From NCBI GenBank assembly GCA_009823395.1, contig CM020508.1, positions 1,867,015 through 1,931,014 of the forward strand: a stretch of 64,000 nt of DNA, in the 5' to 3' direction. A program made the translations under genes and the position numbers. Shown piece after piece: positions 49,691 through 61,496 of the stretch (within the stretch, counting starts at the first letter, position 1; each line of letters begins with the position of its first letter). This stretch comes from Thamnaconus septentrionalis (Eukaryota; Chordata; Actinopteri; Tetraodontiformes; Monacanthidae). The notes below the pieces were generated by a model that searched no databases, was not told the origin of the DNA, and saw only the letters and a program-made list of their open reading frames with translations.

Positions 49691-50906
49691 ATTTAAGGAC
49701 TTGGTAAGGCTTCTGTTTGTTTTCACTGATGGGGAACTGTAGTGGGTGGAGTCTAGACTGTAATGGTTGGACACTATGCTGCAGCCAATCAGAATGCAGT
49801 ACAGACTCCAGAATTGCTCTCGAGAAGGTTAAATGGAAAACGTTGTTAAGGTTAGTCCTCTGGTTGTTTGCAGACAATTACAATTAAGACTTCAGGAGCG
49901 GAACGCAAATACGTAACTTGCTGAAAGGCCATTTTGAATTCACAGTATTATACAACAGCACTTGTGTGACTGGGAGTTGTGAGTGATTCGGACCTCACGT
50001 TGCTCCGTTTTGTTTTTGTTTTGTTTTTTTTGTTTTTTTTAAGGCTCTGCTCGGTAACGTCGACAAAATAAAACCACGTGGCGTTTCAGCAGGAAGGCCA
50101 ACACAAAAAAACCACACAGAGTCTCATCAGGTGAGTCTGATGTAAACACGGAACGTTTCAAACAAACAAGAGTAGATAACAGTCGTCTGGTGCAGCAGAA
50201 GAGAAGATCAGAGAGAAAGTCGACCTGATTGGATGGCACAGTGGTTCCTCTCCTCAGCGGGGCTCGCGTCCGCTTGCATCCATTCACAATGATCATGATC
50301 AACGCAATGAGGGTCATAAAAAAATGTCATCAGTGTGAACAAAGAAAAACGGTGTCTTATCAGCTCCTAAACTGACCCGGCAGCAGTCCAAATCAGACTT
50401 TAATCTTTTTTAATCGTTTTAGTCTTTTGATTTCTGCATCTGTGAGGGAAGTGAAAAAAAAAAAAAAAAAAGCCGAGGATGTTTGTTTTTTAGCAGTGTG
50501 ACTGGCCACGCCCACTCTGCCCTGACACGTATCATTAGCTGCTCGTAAGCCGCCGCACAATCACAATGACAACGACTGCTTCCTATGGCCGGTGGCCGAT
50601 GAAAGTAAGAGGTGAAAGGTCAAAGGGCAGCCGGGCCCTGATCCCCACCAGCTGATTGTTTGGGGCTCGTTTGACGCTCGCTGTGATAATTACAAGGTCA
50701 CTCCGCCGCCGCCCCACCTCTCGCCTGCAGCAGCTGCAGAGGAGCAAAGCGTGCTAGCGGCCGAGTGGAGCTGCTGCTTTAGCTGCAGCCGGCTTGCAGG
50801 AGAATGTTTAATGTTTCTTATGACGGCCCAATTATACAGAAAGTTTAGCTACTGACTTTCATCCCCACCCCCCCTCCCTCTCACCAGAATCCCCTGAACA
50901 GCCGGC
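49691..50906 (-). other. gng12: Putative gng12 3' UTR region
   Basis: Downstream of the gng12 stop on the minus strand there is no open frame and no gene on either strand. It has T-rich and A-rich runs (50020-50040, 50456-50471). Mammalian GNG12 has a long 3' UTR, so part of this may be transcribed. The exact end is not determinable. Confidence 0.4.
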
Positions 50907-51719
50907 TTACAGAACCGTGCACGGCTTCTTGTCCTTGAAGGGGTTCTCTGAGGCCGGGATGCCCATGAGCAGCGGGTCGTTCTTGGCGTGCTCCGCACAG
51001 TAGCGCATCAGGTCCGACGAGGCCTTGGACACCTGCGGAGGGCGGGGGAGGGGTTGAGGGACGTTGCATTAATTGCAAGGAGATGAAATCCGTTCATTTT
51101 TTTTAATCGCATTTTAATTGCAAATCTTTTGTCCCTTCCATTCACCCGTAGTCGAGCCGTAGCGCTATGTTTCCACGACGCTATGTTCTTACGATCGTTG
51201 GCTGTGTTTATCGCACCAGTGGTGGTTGAAGCTACCCACCTGCACACTGAACATCCCGGAGTTACAAGCTAACTGAAGCAATTGCTAAATGAGTTGAAAA
51301 GTAGAATTCATAGGAATTGCTTGTGCACACAGGAGCTGTATGAAACCGAGAAGGGACCCAAGTTGGAACTGGTAAAATGTCTACGTAACAAGTGGGTATA
51401 GATGCACTGCTTTGAAAGTAATAATAAAACAAAAGATCAAAAATTAAATCCTTTGTTTGTGTTCATTTGGTTGACACTCGGCTCAGAAAGGATTTACATT
51501 AATATGGACATAAAAACTGTTTAAACATGCAAATCATAACACGACTAATCAATTAACTATGGAAAGAGATTATTCCCGATTTGAAAATTTACAGCCCTAC
51601 AAAAAAACAGAAGGCAGGCCAGATACCTTTATCCTGTCGATGCAGGCCTCCCTCCGCAGCTGCTGCACCACCCGCTTGTGGTGAGCCAGGCTGCTGGAGC
51701 TCTGCATCTTTGACGACAT
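50907..51719 (-). CDS. gng12: G-protein gamma subunit 12 (two coding exons)
   Basis: The membrane-anchored gamma subunit of heterotrimeric G proteins. It forms a tight dimer with G-beta. Coding exons on minus are 51627-51719 and 50907-51032, with donor GTATCT, acceptor CTCCGCAG and phase 0. The product is 72 residues, the same as human GNG12. Start [20 protein letters not shown] parallels human MSSKTAS. The coiled-coil N-terminal helix with [14 protein letters not shown], the DPLL motif, and NPFKDKK before the CaaX box are all present. The CaaX box is CTVL, and Leu at the end predicts geranylgeranylation. A polypyrimidine tract and AAG acceptor-like site near 51755 suggest a 5' UTR intron, so the promoter is further right. 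GADD45A and GNG12 are also neighbours in human. Confidence 0.94.
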
Positions 51720-52640
51720 GGCGGTCCGGACTCTGGTGCGGTGCGCCACTCGAACCTTGGCCAGAGTGAAGGACAGAGGGAAAAAGCGACATTGGCCTAC
51801 TGACACAAAACAAGTCTGGACGATGCTAAAATTAGATAGAGTGTTAGTAGAAGCAAGGAGTAAAAACAGTGTCATCAGCAAACATCAAACAGCTCACAAA
51901 ATTTCCGACTCTGGAGAAAAACAGCTGATTTAACCTGGCTCGTCTATGATGGGACAAGGTTTGACTCCTGAGTCTCCAACCACCTGCTGAGGTGGAACAT
52001 TAAAAAAACACACTGCAGAGTTTCTGTTGACGCTGGGTCATAAATTTCCCAAATTGAGCCTGAAACCATCAGCAAAGCCCTCAGAGAAAAACTCAAACTC
52101 ACTGTGAGACAGCACAGTTCCAAACTGGATCACCTGAAAAGTAAAAGCCTTCAGAATCGCGACGCCTACTTGGCAGAGGGCCCACCCTGGAGGGACCCCA
52201 AGGACGAGCAACCTGCCCTGGAAGTCACAGGAGTGAAACTGTGCATTTATGACTTTGGCGAAAAAACAAAATTCTGGTATGACAAACTGGAAGAACCACA
52301 TTTACATCCATGCTAGCCTGCAGCCACGACCTGCTTTGGGGAGACAATAGACCATTCAAGGACTGAGAGGCTGCTGCACAGTGAATGACAGGAGCCTCCG
52401 CAATGCAATTTCATAAGAGGCAGAAGTGACTGAACACAGACGCTGCGTAACTTCCCAGAAGCGGCGCAACGCTGTGCAAGTCGTGACCAACGAACTCGTG
52501 TTTCGCAACCATCAGTGCCGGGACACACACAAGGTCTGTTTCACCGGCTGGTTACGCCACCGACCCAGGCATTCCGAGGCAACAAACGTGACTCCTGAAA
52601 AGGATCTCGATCAGCCGGGCGAGCAGGAAGCGGAGGAAAA

Positions 52641-52763
52641 GAAGGAGGAGGAGGAGGAGGAGGAGGAGGAGGAGGAGGAGAAGGGTATGAAGAGGAGGAA
52701 GAGAAGGGGGAGGAAGAGGAGGGGGAGAAGGTGGAGGAGGAGGAGGGGAAGAACCACCGGACG
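52641..52763. repeat. Polypurine GAG/GGA tract
   Basis: About 120 bases almost wholly of G and A on the plus strand, starting as pure GAG repeats and then more irregular. It gives a Glu/Arg-rich frame by composition only. Confidence 0.95.
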
Positions 52764-53294
52764 CCTGCTGCACAGCAAATTCATGATCATTTTTCTGGAG
52801 AATGTTCTGCAGCCGTAATGAGGGGGAAGAAAAAGGAAGCGATAGAAATGGTTTCCGGCATGCAGTGCGGTGCAGGATATTACAGCAGTGGGGGGGGGGG
52901 CACCGGAGTGGAGGGCAGGCAACCATGCATCCCTTTAATCCCCCCACTCACCCACTCACTCACTCACTCACTCCCTTCCGCTTCCTGCACAGGATGCAGC
53001 GTCGCCCGCCGGCTTTCCTCCTCGGTATAAATGACAGAATGTGGGGCGGACAGACAGACACACAGACAGACAGACAGACTGTAAAAATAGAAGCGGGGGC
53101 TGCAGTCCAGGGAAGGAAAACACGACCACTGCTGAGGCCATACAAAAAAAAAAAAAAAACTCTCCACTGCGTTTTTCCAGGTTTCGGTGCTGCAGCTATT
53201 CGGGGGAACTCGTGCTCCCTCGTCATCGCAGCTGGAACTTTCTGGAGCTGCGGACAAGAGCCCACGCTGGAGAAAAGTGAAAAGCACCAAAAAG

Positions 53295-53295
<1 letters not shown>

Positions 53296-53340
<45 letters not shown>

Positions 53341-53343
53341 ACA
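53296..53343. repeat. (CA)n microsatellite
   Basis: A pure CA repeat with one CT interruption near the right end. Confidence 0.95.
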
Positions 53344-56300
53344 AAAGCCACCAGGGCTCTCCCCTCCCTCCTCCTCAGCGAGGAGGTTCTCCAAGTGCAA
53401 TAAACCCTGAAAGGCCTTTGACAAAAGCCAAGTCTTGATTTTTACGGCCCCATTGTCTTGGGAAAAATTGTCTGGTGGTGCTGACTGCAGCTGATAAACA
53501 CTTTTTATGCTCTGGATGATACAAAAGCAGCAGATTACAGGGTGCAGGGTTGTGCTGCAGTTGTTAAACTCAATTCCCAAATTATCTAAATTCCCTTTGA
53601 GTTCTCCGTCGACTTTTCCGTTTCACTCTGGTTCCGTTTCTGCTCTGCTCTGCTCTGCTTTTGAAGGCCCCGAGAGTAGAAAAACTATCATACAGGTGAA
53701 CGTGAGCGCAACCGCGTCGCCCGTGTGGTTGCATTGAAAGCTCCAGTGGAACAACGACGACTGCAAACTACAACTTTGTGCGACTTTTAGAACCACAGAG
53801 CTGCAGCTCCGGTGGAAATAAACTGAACACTGGCTCCCCTGCAGAGGTGCCAGATGTGCAGCGCCATCTGCAGCACTACACGTGCAGCGGGGCTGGCTGA
53901 CACACACACACACACACTTGGCCCAGCGGTGGTGCATCCCCACCTCTGAGGCAGCTGTCGGGTCCAGGGAGCCTCAGATGTGCAGAATTTCATGTAATCC
54001 TGCTTTTGTGTGCGTGTGTGTTTGTGTGCTGGTGGCCAGTTTTACAGTAACCCTGCTGGTTTGGAGGGATTAGAGCTTTTTTAATGGGACCCACCAATGT
54101 GCATTTTGCTATAAAAGTGTCTTGTGTGAGATGTACCGAGAAAAAAAATAAAAATCTCCCACCGGCTCAAATTAGAAGGGAGGGTTAATGTTGGAAAAAA
54201 AAAACTGCTGGGAGTCGTATTCATGCCCCCTTTTTTAAAACGAGGGCTTTAACCATAGTCGAGCCGTTCTGGGAAACCCGGCACTATTTTTAGAACGTGG
54301 CTCTGCAGCAACTCGACCAGACGGCCGGGCAGGAGTCCAGGTGTGACCAATCATAACACAAGATGGATCACGAATAGAAGGTTTTCCTCGAAATGGCAAA
54401 AAAAAGGGGCGCTCCCTTTGTGGGACAAATGACTTGATTTGATTTGATCGAAGCCGAACTGTTACTCATTCGAGTCGACAGCCTGTGATTTGGTCCTCGC
54501 AGGGCTCTCATTATTTTATGGAAATCAGACGCGTGACTGCTTGAATGTTTGATCAAGCTATTTATTGCACACCAGTGGTGGAATCATTTTCTGCAAGCCC
54601 TCCGCCAGTGCAGCCAGCAACGCTGCTCTTCCAACTGGGAAGCGGCAGTTCGGGGGGAAAAGAAGAAGATGAAGAACAAAGTGGAGGTTTTAATTGGTTG
54701 TTAACAATAATCAAGATTGAAGCCAGAACCACACGGACGGCAGGTCTTGGTTGCCAGATAACAACATGCCAACCAGATGCAGTAAGAAACAGAAGAATAC
54801 ATTCTAACCAGTGTTAGCGTTAGCATCCTGTGTGCTACTCCAGTCAAGGATATCTTCTTCACTATCAACTTACAACTATTGTGTCAAAACTCGACAAAAA
54901 CAACGTAAACCAACCTGCAGGGTGCTGGTCTTCACACACTAGTTTGAGGAAAGCGAGACAATGTCCAGGCCAAGGAGAGCCAAGGATACCAAGGCCGCAG
55001 ATACGAACAACAAGTATTAGGTATGTTTTCAATTAAAAGTGCATTTAAGAGTGAACTTTGGACGTGTCAACACAAAAAGTGCAAATAGGGGAGTGATTCA
55101 ACCGGGCCAGAGCAAACAGAGCAGGGCTGCGTGATGCGTCATTAGGCCCAAGGAGGCCGAGTTGCTAAGCAGTGTTGACACGCCGGCAGTTAGCGACGCG
55201 GCGGCGCTGCAGCGCAACTTCTCGGGCAAATGAGACACGTTTCCCTGGAATAGGTGTCACAATTCCAGGCGGTTAACCATTGCTAGCCGGTGGTTCTGTC
55301 GGATCGCATTGACTCACACGTGCATTAGCTCTTAGCAAAAACCCTGCAGCGCTACTGCAGTTTGCAAAAACTTTTCTCACTGTGAATCTTCAAATTGTGA
55401 ATCAAAATATACATTTATAAGCATGACGATTTATACACACCAAGCTGGAACAAAGCTGCATCGAATTTGTTTTTGGAAAATCAAACATTGAATTGGTTGT
55501 AAAAAACAAAGTGTCATAAGCGTACATGCAGAAAGTCTGGACATGTATTTTAGGCAGTTATTAGTCATTCACAGGTCTTACTGCAAAAGGTTGGTCGGCA
55601 TTAAAGGTTTAAGAGCAAGACTGGATTTTTGCGCTTTTTTTTTTTAGCCTAGCATGCCAGCTAGAACCCTTGAAGATACCGAGAAACACGCAGCGTGGCA
55701 GTGGGATAAATGTTCTCATCTTAAATAAGTGCTGCAAATGAGTGAAGTTATTGTTTAATGGTGTGCAAGCAAACCACTAAATAGAAATAAACACACTCAG
55801 AACACTGTTTATACATTACAATACGTCAGCTTGCAGTCTTGCAGCTTTAAATAATTGTGTAAATGCTACGTCAAGACATCAGTCAAACAAACGTGTGAAA
55901 AGAGTTCCAGTAAAACCAACAAAGCCAACCGAGAGCGCTGGGAGATAAATGTCACCGCAGTCGCTCTGATCCTTTGTAGCCTTCCAAAAAAAAAAATTAA
56001 AAAAAATCTGTCTATGGTGGAAAAAGAATCTGAGCACGCACGAGTCCTCGTGTGTGCAGAGTGTAAATACCAGCGACAACACTGAGGAGCATTGAGGTGA
56101 AAAACTATTTGAAGTCCCCGATCAGAGGAACGTCTTTGATGTGGCGGCGAAGCTTTGCGCAGGTGGGCGTCTCTCTCTCTCTCTCTCTCTCTCTCACGCA
56201 TTTACTCACTCTCTTTTTCACCAGAACAAACAGGAGTTGTGCAGGTCCGGTATTTTTCACCCTCCACAAGCGACCGCCAGCAACCACTTCCTGATTGTGT

Positions 56301-57454
56301 TACGTCGTCCCTTCGGGTTTAAATGATACGACTTCCTGTTTTATGTAACGTTTTACTGTAATGTGTCAAACACTAAACACTTCCTGTCCTTTTTTGGCCT
56401 GCATCCTTCTGCTCCAATTATTACTTTGATCTGACCTCAGTCACCTTAGAAATAGGAGCCAAAAGAAACCTGGCTCGTCCCCCTGGTGGTAGGTTGCAGC
56501 ATTGGCTCTGGCCCAAAGCAGGACACTGGATTCAAATGGAGGCAAGCAAGTTTTTTTCCCACTGATGGTTCCTTATCAAGCGGATGTGCGTTGGAGTGTC
56601 TGTTCTAATTACGGGGTGAAAAATGTCGGCCAACGGCTGATTGGCCAGTCCAGGCGCGTGTGGGCAGAGCCAGTCTCTCTTTTGCAACACTTTCTCGTGC
56701 ACATGCACATGCACACGCCTCACATCCAGGGATCCTGACAGGCCGTGCCGGCGGCGGCGGCGGCAACGGCGATCCCTTCCAAAGAAGAGGAAAAGATGCC
56801 AGAGCTGATAAAGCCGCCAAGAGATCGTCGGTAACTTTGTGTTGTGGTCCGACGGTGGGAAGCGTTGTGCCGGCTGATTACAGCCATGTTGCTCTGTTTC
56901 TCTGCTGCTGATTACCAGACGGCAGCTCCGGCGCTGCAGAGATGCTGATTGGTTATCAGCCAGTCGGAGCTCCAAAAAATGTTGGGACCACAGGATTTAG
57001 CAGCAGCAGCAGCAGCAGACGCAGCGGCAACCCCCCCGACCCCCAACATCTGACCAAACCTGCCTGGCAACACCCAGGAGAGTGGGAGGGGTGGAGAGTT
57101 GGGGGCGACAGCAGAACGTGCGGCTGCCTCCAACACTGAGCCCTGCAGCTTAGCGCTCATTGTGGAGGAACGTCCACAATGCAGACGCGGCCGTCACTCG
57201 CACGCGTGCACTTTGGTGCTGCTGCTGCTGTTGTCGTGCAGAGTTCTCGCAGTTGTTGAACCCCCATGCTCACCTCCACCCTTTTTTTTTTTTTTTTTTT
57301 TTAAACCGCGCCCCCATACAAGCTGAGCGCTAATCTCAGACAGCCTGATGCTATCTGGGAGCCAGGCTGTGCAGTCAGGCGTGTGGAGGAAGGAGACCTC
57401 CCAAACTGACACAATCCCCCGGCGGATGCAGAGCTCCAATGGCTCTGAAGCCCG

Positions 57455-57485
<31 letters not shown>

Positions 57486-57659
57486 GGCTTAACAAGCCAA
57501 AGAGCTGCAAAAAGTCAGCAAAGCAACAATATTGTTAAAACGGCCGAGTACAAAACAAAATACGATAAATAAATTCCAATTTGAGCTATAACTTCAGGCC
57601 AATCAAATAAAGAAGAAAACAGTAAAAAAAAAACAAAAGGACACACAAAACTTTTGGTC

Positions 57660-57660
<1 letters not shown>

Positions 57661-57699
<39 letters not shown>

Positions 57700-57701
57700 T
57701 T
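57661..57701. repeat. (TTA)n microsatellite
   Basis: A pure ATT trinucleotide repeat. The poly-Asn frame on the minus strand is only this repeat. Confidence 0.97.
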
Positions 57702-58226
57702 TGTTAATAAAAAAATAAATAAATACATGTGATTTGGGTGGCACTGTGCAGACCTGGCATGTGAAGGAGACACGGAGGCGTTGGCTGCTGACGCTCACTG
57801 CCTGCCTGCCTGCCTGCCTGCCTGTCTCTCTGTCTGACTGTCTGTGTGTCTCAAGCGGGAGTCGAAGGTTCCAAGCTGCTGAGTCACCGGCTGCAGTTTC
57901 GCTCTTCCCGCCGAGCTCCTTTCACCGGGGCCTTTGCAGCGGCACGCAACGCATTTGTGTCGGGAAAAGGTCAGAGGCGGGCCGACGGTCGTCTCCCTCC
58001 GGTTTCAGTCCAGGATCCCCCCCACCCTAACTCACCCTCAACCCTCCTCCTCCTCCTCTTCCCCCCTCGTCCCACCAGACCTGGAGGCCACGTGCAGAAA
58101 AACAGGTTCCCCCTCCAGTTTCCTGTCAGTCTGCAGGCCGACACAGGCCGGCAACAAGTTCAAAGGCTCCACTAATGCACTTCCAACGGCCGTAGAAATG
58201 AAGTCAGTTCATCTCGTCTTCCTCGC

Positions 58227-58229
58227 ACG

Positions 58230-58278
<49 letters not shown>
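58227..58278. repeat. (CA)n microsatellite
   Basis: A pure CA repeat of about 50 bases preceded by GCACGCACG. Confidence 0.97.
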
Positions 58279-58280
<2 letters not shown>

Positions 58281-59000
58281 CTGGCTGCGAGGCGCTGAAC
58301 CTCCACCGGTTGGCGCTCCCTTTGAAGTGCTGCCTTGATGTACGAGCTCGTGGCTTCTCTCTCCACTCTGTTTTGTTTTTGCCCCCCCCTCCCCACCGCG
58401 AAAAAGAAGAAGAGAAAAAAGGGGGAGGAAAAAAGTGTGGATTTAGCCTTTGGGAGTCGTGGCTTTGATTTGACACACAGGCGGAGGTGGAGATGAAACG
58501 CTGACATTCGGTCGGTGCTGCATGCAGCGCCAGATGCGACGCTCCGGGCCGCCAGCTGCTGCTGCTGCTGCTGCTGTGCAGCTGCACGTGGGGTCGCAGC
58601 TGTGGTGCTAAACCTGTTGCATGCAGACACTCTGTTTGGAGCGAGTTCGATAAAAGGAGGCACGCAGGACGAAGCCGGAGCCTCGCAGGTGTCGGTGAAG
58701 GTGATTGGTTGGTTGGTTGGGTGTTTGTTTTTTTTTAACTCCAAGAACAGTGAAACCCTGAACACTGAAATCTGCATTCTGCATGTTGGCTCACTGAAAG
58801 AAAATGTTCTCCAGAGACCAGCGGCTCTTTTCCGTCCCGTCGCGCCACATTTCAGCACATTTTCTGCTGACTTCGGGACAAATTCCAACCGTCTATTTTC
58901 GACAGCGTGACATTCACGGTTTAATTTTCATCTTCCCGCCGTTGCAAAGTGCCGACAGCTGACAGCCGGTGACGGTTCTGCTGGGTCTACCCGGTCAGCC

Positions 59001-61440
59001 GTTCCACCGTCTCCAAAGCCTCGCTGTCACCACTTCAACCTTCTGAGGAGGAGGAAGTAGTAGTAGGAGGAGGAGGAGGTGTGGAAGAGGTGAGAGGGGA
59101 GGAGGAGGAAGAGGAGAGGAGGCGAGAGAAGAGGAGAGGCAGCCGGAGGGCAGCTGAGTGTGGCGGCTAATGAGCTGTGAGTCAGCGGGTGTCTGCGCCC
59201 TGATCCCACCGTCACGCCGCCTTATCTGTCTGCGCGCACACACACACACACACACACACTCAGGGAGACAATAGCGTCGTGCAAATGGCAACTGCTTTTG
59301 TTCTACGGCGGCAGATACAAAAGTCACAAAAACTTCAAAGGAGGTTTTGCGACTGAGCCACTTTGCAATCGCGTGCATCTTGCAACTGTAAAAAAAAAAT
59401 ATATATATAAAGGCAGGGGCTGCTGGGTTGTGTGCAGGGTGGGCTCGGCTGCTGCTTGAGACATGAAAGGAGGAGAGTTTTTTCACTCTGCGAGGTCGAC
59501 TCCTCCATGGGAGAAAAACTCCCCGCGCCGAGTCGTCGCGCGATGGCTGAAAATCCCCCCAAGGAGGGGAAAAGTGAGCGGGGGGGGAGAGAGAACATTC
59601 TCCCACCAAAACTTCCTGGAGCCCCGCGGCCGCCCCGCTCCTGCACCAGGGAGTCTCCCCGACAACTGAGCTTCGTCTAGACACAAACCGCCGCTCGGCT
59701 CAGCGGATTGGAATTCCGGTCGGAACAACCCGTCGAAACAACCAAGTCGGAACAACCCGGCAGTCCTGGCAGAGCGCGTGCGTGTGTGTGTGTGTGTGTG
59801 TCGGGCGGGCGGGCGTGTTCTGGCTGTGCGGCCGTTCCCACTCGGAACAGCAGCAACAGCAGCAGCAACAACAACGACGACGACAACAACAACAGGCAGG
59901 GAGGGATTCCTCTCAGACTCACGTCAGGACCAGGGAGTGGACAACCAGCAGCAACCACCCTGATTCTCTCACGTGGACTGACGCTCGCACAACCTTCACA
60001 CACTGACTGACAACCTTCCAGGATGCAACATCCACTTTGGTTTTGTTCCAGATTGTTCTTTTTTTTCTGCATCCCAAAATCCTCAAAACAGTCAAAATCC
60101 CGACGTTGAAGAAACTTTAAAAACAAACTCGGGTTGCGACAAGTCGGGGGGAGGGGGGGACAAACTCAGGTTGCGACAAGTCGGGAAAAAAAAACTCTTT
60201 TTGCTTTGCGTGCAGACTCCACGAGCAGACAGGTTAATTTTTTTTTGGTTTTGTTTTGTTTTTTTGTTTTTTTGCAGTGTTGCCACAACAGAGACCCTCT
60301 TGTCCTCAGCCCCGCCTCCGTGTATTTACACACCCCAACACCAGAGCCGAGCAAGCGGGATTTCGTCCGGCGAGCCCGAGTTGTACAAATACAACAGATG
60401 CGTCATCGGCGGACGTCACGTTCCGCCGTGACGTCCGCCAGCCATCGCACAACTCGTGTTTTTTTTCTAGATGCAAAACGGCAAACAACAATCATTACAG
60501 CATCACGTCTTAGAGGGGGGATTAACTCCCGATCTGCTCGGGGGGGTTTGTTAGTTGGAGCAGCTAAACGCAGCCAGCAGAGAGCCTGCAAAGACGGCAC
60601 TGTCTCATCCCGCTCAGATGAAGTCTCAGCGTTGTTGAGTCACCTTTGACTTTTAGCTCGCCTCTCAAACGTTTGTGCAGACCAGTGAAGCGCATCGGGG
60701 CTCGACTGTGGGAGCCAAACGTCCGTCAGCCACGGCGCTAGAAAAAACAACAATAAAACGTTTTTTTAACTGTCCAAACAAAACCTTTCTAGTGAAAAAA
60801 GGCTGTGTTGGGTTCAAAACTGCAGTTTTACATCATTGGAGCATCTTCACATGATGAATTCTCCCCTCTATAAAAAAGCAAACTAAATTGCTAAAGCTGC
60901 AGAAAACAGCTTATTTAGCCCGGTGTTTGCAGCCCCCTGCCAAAAAAAAAGGAAGGAGAACTGACTGAAGGACGTCACACAGAATTAAAGCAAGAGAAAA
61001 GGTTTTGCATGAAGCGACATAATTCTTGAATCTACGTTCTGGCTTCCGCCATGGCATTTTATTTTTAATGCAGAGTGCGAGACGGTGGGAAAGTTTCCGG
61101 AAGTGTCTGCAGGGTTGGCCGGTGGGAACAGCGGGAACAGGGAAGGTCGGCTGCAGCTGTTGCTGCTGCTGCAGCGGCGAGAGTGAAACGAAAGTGCCTG
61201 ACGGAGGTCTGATTTAATCAGCGGCGTCTCTACCGCCGCCACCTGACTGCTTATCAGCAGCCGCAGATGACGGCGAGAGGGCGGGAGGACAAGGGCAGGG
61301 CTGGGAAACACAACACGACCTCCGACCCAGTAACGGGAACCCGCGCCCCCGCACAACCGCCCCCCCCCCACCCACCCTCCTGTCCTCTCCTTCCTGTGAA
61401 CTTTGGAGCACCCCAGAGCTGAGTGAGCACTAAAGCCATC
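59001..61440. other. GC-rich gene-free region, possible promoter DNA
   Basis: CpG-containing DNA at about 59500-60650 could hold a distal gng12 promoter, but no first exon can be proven. It has a GGA-rich tract at 59041-59130, imperfect tandem copies of GTCGGAACAACCC at 59718-59760, a GGTTGCGACAAGTCGG duplication (60131 and 60169), and a palindromic double CRE at 60408-60439. Confidence 0.45.
60408..60439. promoter_or_regulatory. Perfect palindrome with two CRE half-elements
   Basis: Arms GGCGGACGTCACG and CGTGACGTCCGCC are exact reverse complements of 13 bases around a six-base centre. Each arm contains GACGTCAC/GTGACGTC, the core bound by CREB/ATF factors. It lies in a CpG-rich block. Confidence 0.5.
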
Positions 61441-61441
61441 A

Positions 61442-61443
<2 letters not shown>

Positions 61444-61482
<39 letters not shown>

Positions 61483-61496
61483 TGTGTGTGTGTGTG
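61444..61496. repeat. Compound (GA)n(GT)n microsatellite
   Basis: About 35 bases of GA repeat then about 17 of GT. Frames across it are artefacts. Confidence 0.95.

Larger units (their letters stand above)
51760..56100. other. Upstream of gng12, no coding exons recognised
   Basis: Probably the gng12 5' UTR intron or intergenic DNA. Contents are a purine-rich GAG/GGA tract at 52641-52763, (ACTC)n near 52955-52975, (ACAG)n near 53050-53080, (CA)n at 53296-53343, a poly-A run near 53143-53159, and otherwise unique-looking DNA. The open frames here are low-complexity or short. Confidence 0.5.
56101..59000. other. Gene-free region with repeats
   Basis: Contents are (CT)n at 56168-56195, an AGC run near 57000-57018, poly-T runs at 57282-57302 and 57455-57479, (TTA)n at 57661-57701, a CCTG run at 57803-57823 and (CA)n at 58227-58278. 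No exon is recognised on either strand. Confidence 0.5.

Noticed and set aside
52104..52316. 70-codon plus-strand frame upstream of gng12 with mixed composition
   Set aside because: It reads somewhat like a protein, but I recognise no family and see no flanking exons or splice sites that would place it in a gene.
58172..58888. 238-codon minus-strand frame
   Set aside because: It crosses a CA microsatellite and a CAG run and shows no protein-like composition or homology that I can recognise.
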